From NCBI RefSeq assembly GCF_907177275.1, contig NZ_CAJSLV010000077.1, positions 1 through 52,320 on the forward strand: a DNA stretch of 52,320 bases, given 5' to 3'. The notes beneath the pieces were generated by a model. It was not told the origin of the DNA and did not search any database. It saw only the letters and a list, made by a program, of their open reading frames with translations. Made by a program: the position numbers and the translations under genes. This document shows positions 1 to 7,575 of this stretch, piece by piece (position 1 is the first letter of the stretch; each line of letters begins with the position of its first letter). Source of the DNA: Actinacidiphila cocklensis (GTDB lineage: Bacteria > Actinomycetota > Actinomycetes > Streptomycetales > Streptomycetaceae).

Positions 1-2
1 GG

Positions 3-2225
3 CCTGAAGCGCACGGCAGGGCCGGCACGCCGGCCGAGCCCGGGTACCCGGCGCCGCAGGACGACACCCCGGGTGCCGCCGGGCACCCCGGCCCCGGCCG
101 CGGGACCGCCCCGGCGGACGGCTCGGGCGGGCGGCGCGACACGGGCCAGGCGCGGCGGCCGGGAGCGGGTCCCGGCGGGCGCAACGGCGTCGTCGGATCG
201 ATAGGAGCCTGGGCCAGGCGGCGGCTGGGCGGCGCGGGGCGCGGCGAGGGCGAGGAGGCGTACGCCGGCGGTGAGGCCGAGGCGCTGCGCGAGCGCTGGC
301 CCGACCCGGCGGCCGTCCTGCTGACGGCGCTGGGTCCCGGCAGGCGGCTGTGGGAGCGCGCCCCGGAGCACCCGGACGCGCTGGCCGTACGGCTCGGCAC
401 CGCCGACCTGCCGTCGGAGCACGGCACCCGGCGGCTGGCCGGGGTGCCCTTCACCGTGGACCTGCGCGGGCCGCACACCTCCGCCCTGACGCTGGCCGGG
501 CCGCGGCCGCGGCTGGCCGGCCTCGCCCGTGCGGTGCTCGCCCAGCTGTGCGCCCTGCACTCCCCCAGCACCCTTGAGGTCGTCCTGCTCAGCGCGGACC
601 GCGCCAGGCCCGCGGACCAGCGGGCCGAGGAGTGGTCGTGGCTGAACTGGCTGCCGCACGTGCGCCCGTCCCGCGGCCAGGACTGCCGGCTGCTGCTGGC
701 CTTCGACCACGACCAGGCGCTGGCCCGTACGGCGGAACTGGCCCGCAGGATCGAGGAGGGTCCCGCGGACGGCGGGCACCAGGGGCCGTATTCGCTGCTG
801 GTGGTCGACGGCGACCCCGGTTCCGCGGCGCTGCGCGGCACCGTCGCACGTATAGCCGCGGCGGGTCCCTCCGTCGGCATCCATGTGCTGTGCCTGACCG
901 AGCCCGGCGAGCGGCCCGCCGTGGACGACGGGGTCGTCGCCCGGCTGTCGGGTGACGTCGCCACGACGCTGCGGGTCGAGCCCGCGGGGCAGCCGGCCGC
1001 GGCGGATGCGGGCGGCGCCGACGAGATCGTGCTGGACGCGGTGTCCGCCGCCTGGGCCGAGCACTTCGCCCGGGCGCTGGCACCGCTGCGGGAGGTGGAC
1101 GCGGACACGGCGGGGGCCGGTTCGCGGCATGCGCTGCCGTCGTCCGTGCGGCTGCTGGACGAGCTGGACCTCGCGCTGGCCACCCCCGCGAAGATCGCCG
1201 CGCGCTGGGCGGCCGCGCCTGCCGCGGTGCCGTCGGCGGTGGCGGTGCTCGGCGCAGGGGCGGGCGGGAGCCCGGGCGGCCGGGTGGCCGTCGACCTGGT
1301 GGCCGAGGGGCCGCACCTGATCGTCGGCGGGGCGCCGGGCGCGGGCAAGACCGAGCTGCTGCGGTCGTTCGCGGCGGCGCTGGCCGCCGGCGAGCGGCCC
1401 GAGCGGCTCGCGCTGATCCTGCTGGACGGCGCAGGGCAGGACCGCGGCGAAGGCCTCGCGGCATGCGCCGACCTGCCGCACGTCAGCACGCATCTGGTGG
1501 CCTCCGACCCCGTCCGCATGCGGGAGTTCGCGCAGGCGCTCAGCGCGGAGCTGAAGCGGCGCGAGGCGGTGCTCGGCGGGAAGGCGTTCGCCGCCTGGCA
1601 CGCCGACCGGCTCCTCGCCGCGACCGTGTCGCATCAGGGCGGCCGCCCGGCGGGCGCCCCGGACGCGCCGGACGCCCCCCAGGCGCCCCCGCTGCCGCGT
1701 CTTGTCGTGCTCGTCGACGACTTCGACGCGCTCGTGGCGCCCGCGCTCGGCGCGTCGGGGCGGCCCGCGGCCGGCAGCGTCGTGCGGGCGATCGAGGCGA
1801 TCGCGCGGGACGGCGAGCGGCTCGGCGTGCACCTCGTCGCCTCGACCGGCCGTCCGGAGCGGACGGCGGGCACCGACGCGGACGAGCGGGCGCCGCTGCG
1901 GGTCGCGCTGCGGATGCCCGACACGGAGTCCGCGGCGCTGCTCGTGCACGTCGAGGACCCGGCCGGGCTCGACGAATCCGTCCCCGGCCGCGGGTATCTG
2001 CGGCGCCCCGGCGGGGCGGTGACGGCCTTCCAGGCCGGGCGGGTCAGCGGGCGCATCCCGCGGACGGCGACCTTGCGGCCGACGGTTGTGGCTCTGGAGT
2101 GGGAGCGGATGGGGGATCCGCCGGCGCGGCGCCAGGTCCGTGAGCTCGGCAACGGGCCCACGGATCTCGCCCTGCTGGCCAGCGCGTTGCAGCGTGCCGC
2201 TGAGGCCGAGCCGTCCCAGCGGTGA
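3..2225 (+). CDS. FtsK/SpoIIIE (EccC-like) P-loop ATPase, C-terminal part
   Basis: The reading frame is open from the left edge, so the start lies outside the window. The first ~100 visible residues are a Gly/Pro/Arg-rich linker. Two ATPase-like modules follow. The first (about 440-1130) has the EccC-type layout, but its P-loop position reads LAGPRPRLAG, without GKS/T, so it looks catalytically degenerate. The second has a proper Walker A, GGAPGAGKTE (about 1327-1356), and a Walker B, LVVLVDDFD (about 1702-1728), followed by a sensor-like STGRPER. This architecture fits the FHA-FtsK/EccC-type ATPases of actinobacteria, which power type VII-like secretion or act as DNA translocases. An upstream FHA domain is plausible but not visible. 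The frame ends at TGA 2223-2225 and repeats follow. The family call is firm; the substrate cannot be stated. Confidence 0.85.
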   Translation, partial: PEAHGRAGTPAEPGYPAPQDDTPGAAGHPGPGRGTAPADGSGGRRDTGQARRPGAGPGGRNGVVGSIGAWARRRLGGAGRGEGEEAYAGGEAEALRERWPDPAAVLLTALGPGRRLWERAPEHPDALAVRLGTADLPSEHGTRRLAGVPFTVDLRGPHTSALTLAGPRPRLAGLARAVLAQLCALHSPSTLEVVLLSADRARPADQRAEEWSWLNWLPHVRPSRGQDCRLLLAFDHDQALARTAELARRIEEGPADGGHQGPYSLLVVDGDPGSAALRGTVARIAAAGPSVGIHVLCLTEPGERPAVDDGVVARLSGDVATTLRVEPAGQPAAADAGGADEIVLDAVSAAWAEHFARALAPLREVDADTAGAGSRHALPSSVRLLDELDLALATPAKIAARWAAAPAAVPSAVAVLGAGAGGSPGGRVAVDLVAEGPHLIVGGAPGAGKTELLRSFAAALAAGERPERLALILLDGAGQDRGEGLAACADLPHVSTHLVASDPVRMREFAQALSAELKRREAVLGGKAFAAWHADRLLAATVSHQGGRPAGAPDAPDAPQAPPLPRLVVLVDDFDALVAPALGASGRPAAGSVVRAIEAIARDGERLGVHLVASTGRPERTAGTDADERAPLRVALRMPDTESAALLVHVEDPAGLDESVPGRGYLRRPGGAVTAFQAGRVSGRIPRTATLRPTVVALEWERMGDPPARRQVRELGNGPTDLALLASALQRAAEAEPSQR

Positions 2226-2617
2226 CCCCGAGGGTCCCCCCGTCTGCCCCCTGCGGTCCTCCCGGGACCACCGGCCGGCGGGTGGCTCCCAGGTGACCGC
2301 CCCTCGCGGTGGCGCGCTGCCTTTCCCCGGGTAGCGGGTTGCGCGCGCGGTTCCTCCCCCAGAGCTTCGCCTGGGGGTACCCCCACCAGAGCTTCACCCG
2401 GGGGTACCCCCACCAGAGCCTCGCCCGGGGATACCCCCACCAGAGCTTTGCCTGGGGGTACGCCCAGCGCCCCTGAAAACGCTCACCGCACTTCCGGAAG
2501 CAGGTTTGGGGCAAGATCACGGAGGGGTCACATTGCGGGGGGCTCCGCGCGCTTGGCCTTGCCGGGGGGAGTTCGCGGGGCGTAGGACAGGACGCCACGG
2601 GACTGAGGGGATGCGAG
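2226..2617. promoter_or_regulatory. Intergenic region upstream of the sugar ABC importer
   Basis: This 392-bp gap has no convincing gene. It holds four 27-bp tandem repeats (2361-2468) and then a 10-bp perfect palindrome, CTTCCGGAAG, at 2491-2500. The palindrome lies about 120 bp upstream of the solute-binding lipoprotein gene and could be an operator for a sugar-responsive repressor; that is inference only. A strong Shine-Dalgarno-like GAGGGG sits at 2605-2610, about 7 nt before the ATG at 2618. I could not settle on a -35/-10 pair. Confidence 0.4.
2361..2468. repeat. Four 27-bp tandem repeats, hairpin-forming
   Basis: Units start at 2361, 2388, 2415 and 2442. Each begins AGAGCTT(C/T) or a close variant, followed by a G-run, TAC and a C-run; the last unit is the most diverged. 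The C-runs and G-runs within and between units are complementary (for example CCCCCAG 2356-2362 with CTGGGGG 2371-2377), so a transcript could form several alternative hairpins. Position fits a terminator or attenuator after the FtsK-like gene. Similar C-rich repeats are frequent between Streptomyces genes. Unit-to-unit contact without unique spacers rules out CRISPR. Confidence 0.85.
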
Positions 2618-4042
2618 ATGCACACGTTAACGGCTAAGACGCACATCGCCCCGAGCGGCAGCGAATTGCGCCGGACTACGCGCATAGCGCTCGCCGTCGT
2701 ATCGGCGTCGGCCCTGGCGCTGACCGCCGCGGCCTGCGGCGGGGGCGGCAGTGACGACGGGGGCAAGAAGAGCACCGCGCCGGCGACGTCGGCGTCGGCC
2801 GGCGGCAGCGGCGGTGACGCCCTGCAACTGCCCGACCTGCACGGCCAGAAGCTGGAAGTGGCCGCGGTGTGGACGGGACCTGAGCAGAAGAACTTCCAGA
2901 AGGTGCTCGACGAGTTCGACAAGCGCACCGGCGCGAAGACCACGTTCGTGCCGACCGGTGACAGCCAGTCGACCTTCCTGGGCACGAAGATCCAGGGCGG
3001 CGCCCCGCCCGACGTGGCGTTCCTGGCGCAGAACGGCGTCCTGCACCAGTTCGCCGACAAGGGCTGGCTCAAGCCGCTGGGAGCCGAGGCCCAGGCCCAG
3101 TTGAGCAAGAACTTCTCCCCCGGCTGGCAGCAGCTCGGCGCGTGGAAGGGCAAGCAGTACGGCATCTACGCCAAGGTCTCCAACAAGTCGCTGATCTGGT
3201 ACAACGCCGCAGCCTTCAGCAACGCGGGCGCGACGGAGCCGAAGACCTGGGCGGACTTCCTGAAGACCGCGGAGACCGTCTTCGAGTCGGGCACCCCCCC
3301 GGTGTCGATCGGCGGTGCGGACGGCTGGACCCTGACCGACTGGTTCGAGAACATCTACCTCTCGCAGGCCGGTCCCGAGAAGTACGACCAGCTGGCCGCG
3401 CACAAGATCAAGTGGACCGACCCGTCGGTGAAGGACGCGCTGACCACGCTGGGCCAGCTGTTCGGCGCCAAGGACCTGATCGCGGGCGGCGCCAAGGGCG
3501 CCCTGGGCACCGACTTCCCGAAGTCGGTCACGCAGACCTTCGGCGGTACGCCGGCCGCCGCGATGGTCTACGAGGGCGACTTCGTCTCGGCGTTCATCTC
3601 GGCCAACACCAAGGCGAAGGTCGGCACGGACGCCAAGGAGTTCGCGTTCCCCGCGGTCGGCACCGGCAAGGCGCCGGTGGTCAGCGGCGGTGACGTGGGC
3701 GTGGCGCTCAAGGACGGCCCCGGCGCGCAGGCGCTGCTGACGTTCATCGCCTCGACGGACGCCGCCAAGATCTGGGCGCAGGGCGGCGGTTACCTCTCGC
3801 CGAACAAGTCGCTTGACATGGCGGCCTATCCGGACGACGTGCAGCGCAACATCGCCAAGTCGCTGATCGCCGCGGGCGACGACTTCAGGTTCGACATGTC
3901 GGACCAGGCGCCGGCGGCCTTCGGTGGCACGAAGGGCGAGGGCGAGTGGAAGGACCTCCAGGACTTCCTCGCCAAGCCGTCCGACGTGGCGGGCGCGCAG
4001 GCGAAGCTGGAGGCGGACGCCGCCAAGGCGTACGGGAGCTGA
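2618..4042 (+). CDS. Sugar ABC transporter solute-binding lipoprotein (family 1)
   Basis: A 474-residue extracytoplasmic binding protein of the MalE-like family 1 type. A basic N-terminus (residues ~18-23) precedes a hydrophobic stretch and a lipobox, LTAAAC, at about residues 35-40. It should therefore be lipid-anchored on the outer face of the membrane. A low-complexity Gly/Ser/Thr linker follows, then the binding domain (APPDVAFL and WTLTDWFE are visible family-like motifs). ATG 2618 has a GAGGGG 7 nt upstream. The two permease genes follow at once (5-bp gap, then 4-bp overlap), so it is the first gene of an importer operon. The ligand cannot be read from sequence; a sugar or oligosaccharide is expected from the family. 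Confidence 0.92.
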   Translation: MHTLTAKTHIAPSGSELRRTTRIALAVVSASALALTAAACGGGGSDDGGKKSTAPATSASAGGSGGDALQLPDLHGQKLEVAAVWTGPEQKNFQKVLDEFDKRTGAKTTFVPTGDSQSTFLGTKIQGGAPPDVAFLAQNGVLHQFADKGWLKPLGAEAQAQLSKNFSPGWQQLGAWKGKQYGIYAKVSNKSLIWYNAAAFSNAGATEPKTWADFLKTAETVFESGTPPVSIGGADGWTLTDWFENIYLSQAGPEKYDQLAAHKIKWTDPSVKDALTTLGQLFGAKDLIAGGAKGALGTDFPKSVTQTFGGTPAAAMVYEGDFVSAFISANTKAKVGTDAKEFAFPAVGTGKAPVVSGGDVGVALKDGPGAQALLTFIASTDAAKIWAQGGGYLSPNKSLDMAAYPDDVQRNIAKSLIAAGDDFRFDMSDQAPAAFGGTKGEGEWKDLQDFLAKPSDVAGAQAKLEADAAKAYGS

Positions 4043-4047
4043 GGCAC

Positions 4048-5442
4048 GTGGCCCCGGCACAGGTGGCTGGTGCCACCGCGGGGGCGGGGGGCGGCGGTTC
4101 TGCCGCCGCCGCTCCGCCCCCGCCGGGTCCCGGAAAGGGATCCGGTCCCCGTCGCAGTGTGATGGGCACCCGGCCGTGGGTGGCCGCGGTGTTCCTGCTG
4201 CCCGCGCTGGTGCTGCTGGGCGCGCTGGTGGCGTATCCGATCGTCTACACCGTCAAGCGCAGCCTGTACGACGCGGACGGCAGCGCCTTCATCGGGCTGA
4301 AGAACTTCGGGACGGTCTTCAGCGACCACGGCATCCTCACCGCGGTCCGCAACAACGTGGTCTGGGTGGTGGTCGCGCCGGCCGTGGCGACCGCGCTCGG
4401 CCTGGTGTTCGCGGTACTCACCGAAAGGGTGCGCTGGGGAACGGCGTTCAAGCTGATCGTCTTCATGCCGATGGCGATCTCGATGCTGGCCGCCGGGATC
4501 ATCTTCCGGCTGGTCTACGAGCAGGACCCCTCGCAGGGCGTGGCGAACGCGGTGGTGGTGGCGGTGCACGACACCTTCACCGACAACGCGGCCTACCCGG
4601 GGGCCAGACCGCGCCCGAACAGCGATCTGGCGCCGACCGCGGGCGGCTCCTTCACCTCGAAGTCCACCGCGAGCGCAGGCACCCCCGCGGACCTGCCGCT
4701 GGTCGGCATCCCGCAGAACAAGGTGCCGGCGGGCGCGCGGGACGCCAGGCCCGCGCCCCCGCAGCCGGGCGCGGTGACCGGCACCGTGTGGCTGGACTTC
4801 CGGCCGGGCGGCACCGGTAAGCCGGGGGTGATCGACCCCGGCGAGAAGGCGCTGGCCGGGGTGAAGGTGCAGGCCGTCAAGGACGGCAAGGTCATCGCGT
4901 CGGCGAAGTCCGGCAAGGACGGCACCTACAAGCTGCCGGCCGCGGCGGTCGGCGCCCGGCTGCGGCTGCCCGCCTCGAACTTCTCCGGGAAGTACGAGGG
5001 CATCAACTGGCTCGGCCCGAGCCTGGTCACACCGTCGATCATCGCGTCCTACATCTGGATGTGGGCCGGCTTCGCGATGGTGCTGATCGCGGCGGGCCTG
5101 GCCGGGGTGCCGCGGGAGCTGATGGAGCAGGCCCGGGTGGACGGGGCCAACGAGTGGCAGGTCTTCCGCCGGATCACCGTGCCGCTGCTGGCACCGGTAC
5201 TGGTGGTGGTCGCCGTCACGCTGATGATCAACGTGCTGAAGATCTTCGACCTCGTCTACATCATCGCGCCCGGCAGCTCCCAGCAGAACGCCAACGTGCT
5301 GGCGCTGCAGCTGTACCTGTCGTCGTTCGGCGGCGGTGACGACCAGGGCGTCGGCAGTGCGATCGGTGTGATCCTGCTGCTGCTGGTGCTGCCGGTCATG
5401 ATCTTCAACATCCGGCGGCTGCGCAGGGAGGGACGGCGATGA
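4048..5442 (+). CDS. Sugar ABC transporter permease (MalF type) with SdrD-B-like insert
   Basis: Inner-membrane permease, 464 residues from the chosen GTG at 4048. The GTG follows GGGAG (4034-4038) by 9 nt and lies 5 bp after the lipoprotein stop; ATG 4162 is an alternative start. MalF-type membrane segments are visible, and the C-terminal half carries the EAA loop (EQARVDGANEW) that contacts the ATPase. The loop before the INWLGP segment is normally short; here about 142 residues are inserted (about 4573-4998). Its second half reads GTVWLDF...DPGEKALAGVKV...GKDGTYKLPA, matching the pattern of SdrD B-like or carboxypeptidase-regulatory-like beta domains. Topology puts the insert outside the cell. 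The family is certain; the insert's role (ligand capture, wall contact) is open. No ATPase gene is adjacent. Confidence 0.92.
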   Translation: MAPAQVAGATAGAGGGGSAAAAPPPPGPGKGSGPRRSVMGTRPWVAAVFLLPALVLLGALVAYPIVYTVKRSLYDADGSAFIGLKNFGTVFSDHGILTAVRNNVVWVVVAPAVATALGLVFAVLTERVRWGTAFKLIVFMPMAISMLAAGIIFRLVYEQDPSQGVANAVVVAVHDTFTDNAAYPGARPRPNSDLAPTAGGSFTSKSTASAGTPADLPLVGIPQNKVPAGARDARPAPPQPGAVTGTVWLDFRPGGTGKPGVIDPGEKALAGVKVQAVKDGKVIASAKSGKDGTYKLPAAAVGARLRLPASNFSGKYEGINWLGPSLVTPSIIASYIWMWAGFAMVLIAAGLAGVPRELMEQARVDGANEWQVFRRITVPLLAPVLVVVAVTLMINVLKIFDLVYIIAPGSSQQNANVLALQLYLSSFGGGDDQGVGSAIGVILLLLVLPVMIFNIRRLRREGRR

Positions 5443-6362
5443 GCGCGGACGCGAGCGCGGGGCCGGCGATGCCCCTGAAGACCGCGGAGCGGCCGGCGGC
5501 GGTTCGGCCCAAGGAGAGCCTGGGTTCCCGGCTGGCGGCCGTCGCCGGCGGCGGGGTGGTACGGGTCGTGCTGCTGGTGGTGGGCCTGTTCTGGCTGCTG
5601 CCGACGCTGGGCCTGCTGCTGTCGAGCCTGCGGACCCCGGCCGACATCTCGACGAGCGGCTGGTGGAAGGTCTTCACCTCGCCGTCGCAGCTGACGGTGA
5701 CCAACTACCGCACCCTGCTGGACAACCACGCCGTCACCGACTCGCTGGTGAACACGGCGCTGATCACCGTTCCCGCGACGCTGCTCGTGGTGGTGATCGG
5801 GGCGCTGGCCGGATACGCCTTCGCCTGGATGGACTTCCCCGGCCGGGACTGGTGGTTCATCGCCGTGGTGGCGATGCTCGTGGTGCCGGTGCAGGTGGCG
5901 CTGATCCCGGTGGCGAAGCTGTTCGGCGACATCGGGATCTTCGGTGACATCTCCGGGGTGGTGCTCTTCCACACCGCCTTCGGGCTGCCGTTCGCGATCT
6001 TCCTGCTGCGGAACTTCTTCGCGGAGATCCCCCGCGAGCTGCTGGAGGCCGCGCGGCTGGACGGTGCGGGCGAGCTGCGGCTCTTCCTGCGGGTGGTGAT
6101 GCCGCTGGGCGGGCCGGCGATCGCGTCGCTGGGCATCTTCCAGTTCCTGTGGGTGTGGAACGACATGCTGGTCGCGCTGATCTTCGCGAACAGCGACTCG
6201 CAGCCGATCACGGTGGCGCTGCAGCAGCAGGTCCGGCAGTTCGGCAACAACATCGACATCCTGGCGCCCGGCGCGTTCGTGTCGATGGTGATCCCGCTGG
6301 CGGTCTTCTTCGCCTTCCAGCGGCAGTTCGTGTCCGGCGTGATGGCGGGCGCGGTGAAGTAG
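5439..6362 (+). CDS. Sugar ABC transporter permease (MalG type)
   Basis: A 307-residue partner permease. Its ATG overlaps the previous stop by 4 bp (ATGA at 5439), indicating translational coupling. It has an N-terminal cytoplasmic stretch of about 40 residues, then six predicted membrane segments. The EAA loop is clear (ELLEAARLDGAGE followed by VVMPLGGPA). Length and layout are normal for MalG/CUT1 proteins, and no domain insert is present, unlike its partner. No ABC ATPase gene follows. In Streptomyces many CUT1 importers share the distant MsiK ATPase, which is the likely explanation here. Confidence 0.92.
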   Translation: MSADASAGPAMPLKTAERPAAVRPKESLGSRLAAVAGGGVVRVVLLVVGLFWLLPTLGLLLSSLRTPADISTSGWWKVFTSPSQLTVTNYRTLLDNHAVTDSLVNTALITVPATLLVVVIGALAGYAFAWMDFPGRDWWFIAVVAMLVVPVQVALIPVAKLFGDIGIFGDISGVVLFHTAFGLPFAIFLLRNFFAEIPRELLEAARLDGAGELRLFLRVVMPLGGPAIASLGIFQFLWVWNDMLVALIFANSDSQPITVALQQQVRQFGNNIDILAPGAFVSMVIPLAVFFAFQRQFVSGVMAGAVK

Positions 6363-6517
6363 CGGCACGGCCGCCGGGTGGCGCGGGAGTCTTCCGCGGC
6401 AACCCGGTGACACGGTGACGCGGCGGACAATTCCGGCCGCGGGGGACGTTTACACTGACGCCCCCCGCCGCCGGGAGCCGCCCGTTCCAGGGGCTCCCGC
6501 CCTTCGAACGGAACCCC
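6363..6517 (+). promoter_or_regulatory. Leader/promoter region before the methyltransferase gene
   Basis: A 155-bp gap. TACACT at 6451-6456 fits the actinobacterial -10 pattern TANNNT; no good -35 is seen (GGACAA at 6425-6430 is weak and too far away). A direct repeat GTGAC...GTGAC lies around 6408-6420. A 7-bp hairpin, GGGAGCC (6473-6479) with GGCTCCC (6492-6498), would lie in the 5' leader just before ATG 6518. These are candidate signals only. Confidence 0.3.
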
Positions 6518-7468
6518 ATGACGCTCACCCCCACCGCCTCCGATCCCGCCGGCGAGCAGCTTCCCGAGCCCACCTCGCTCGACGAGGTCAAGGGCTGGTT
6601 CTTCCCGGCCGACCAGGTGCTCTTCGACTGGTTCCTGACCCGCCAGAACGAGCTGACCGAGCCGGGCGACCTGCTGGAGATCGGCGCCTACATGGGCAAG
6701 AGCGCGATCTTCATGGGCGGCTACCTGCGCGACGGCGACACGTTCACGGTCTGCGACCTGTTCGATTCCCCGGCGGAGGACGACGCGAACTCCGCGGAGA
6801 TGCGGTACTCCTACTCGACGCTCACCCGTCGCTCGTTCGAGTCCAATTACCTGTCCTTCCATGACGAGCTGCCGCAGGTGATCCAGGGCCTGTCGTCCCT
6901 CGTACGGGACCGGGTGCAGGCCGCAAGCTGCCGCTTCGCGCACGTCGACGGCTCGCACCTCTACGAGCACGTACGCGGTGACATCGAGGACACCAGGGCG
7001 CTGCTGCACCCGCACGGCATCGTCGCGCTCGACGACTACCGCTCCGAGCACTGCCCGGGGGTGGCCGCCGCGGTCTGGGGGGCGGTCGCCACCGGCGGGC
7101 TGAACCCGGTGTGCGTGACCGGCACCAAGCTGTACGGCACGTGGGGCGACCCGGCGCCGGTGCGCGAGCAGTTGCTGGAGTTCCTGGCCGGGCGCGACGA
7201 CATGTGGCACGGCGTCGAGGAGGTGGCCGGCGACCGGTTGGTGCGGGTCAAGGGCACCAGCGCGGTGCCGCCGGCCCACCCGCGGTCCCGGCACCACCGG
7301 GAGGAGCCGCAGGTCGCCGAGGAGGTCGCGCCGATCCCCCTGGCGGAGCAGCCCGCGCCCGCGCCCCGGCGGCGCTCGCCGCTGCGCCGGCTGGCGCTCA
7401 ACGTGCTGCCGCCGTTCGTGTCCAAAGGCTTCGTAAGGCTTCGTGCAGCGCTGCGCCACGAGGCGTAA
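6518..7468 (+). CDS. Class I SAM-dependent methyltransferase (Methyltransf_24 type)
   Basis: A 316-residue protein. The SAM-binding motif I is LLEIGAYMGKSA (about residues 50-61), followed by an acidic VCDLFDSP and later FAHVDGSHLYEHV and IVALDDY. These are typical of the Methyltransf_24 group often found in surface-polysaccharide clusters. About 75 C-terminal residues are Pro/Arg-rich and end in an amphipathic basic stretch that could associate with the membrane. It is the first gene of the glycopolymer locus. The Shine-Dalgarno (ACGGAA) is weak. A role in O-methylating a sugar or polymer end is inferred from context only. Confidence 0.8.
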   Translation: MTLTPTASDPAGEQLPEPTSLDEVKGWFFPADQVLFDWFLTRQNELTEPGDLLEIGAYMGKSAIFMGGYLRDGDTFTVCDLFDSPAEDDANSAEMRYSYSTLTRRSFESNYLSFHDELPQVIQGLSSLVRDRVQAASCRFAHVDGSHLYEHVRGDIEDTRALLHPHGIVALDDYRSEHCPGVAAAVWGAVATGGLNPVCVTGTKLYGTWGDPAPVREQLLEFLAGRDDMWHGVEEVAGDRLVRVKGTSAVPPAHPRSRHHREEPQVAEEVAPIPLAEQPAPAPRRRSPLRRLALNVLPPFVSKGFVRLRAALRHEA

Positions 7469-7575
7469 CCAGCGGGGCGGCCGCGCGTTCGCAGGATATA
7501 TAGCATCACATACCGCATTCACCGCGTATGTGGTCGTAGTGTCCCGTGTCCCCGGCCGAACCTGGATGTGCTGCT
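7469..7575 (+). promoter_or_regulatory. AT-rich gap with inverted repeat before the first TagF-like gene
   Basis: This short gap is unusually AT-rich for the window (GATATATAGCATCACATAC around 7495-7513). It contains a perfect 7-bp inverted repeat, CACATAC (7507-7513) and GTATGTG (7526-7532), separated by 12 bp. TATATA at 7497-7502 could be part of a -10 region, with the repeat as an operator or leader hairpin. The downstream GTG at 7576 lacks a clear Shine-Dalgarno. Confidence 0.35.

Noticed and set aside
2361..2468. Repeats considered as a CRISPR array
   Set aside because: The 27-bp units abut each other without unique spacers and no cas gene is near.
6425..6456. GGACAA and TACACT as a full -35/-10 promoter pair
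   Set aside because: The spacing is about 20 bp and the -35 is poor. Kept only as a weak -10 candidate.
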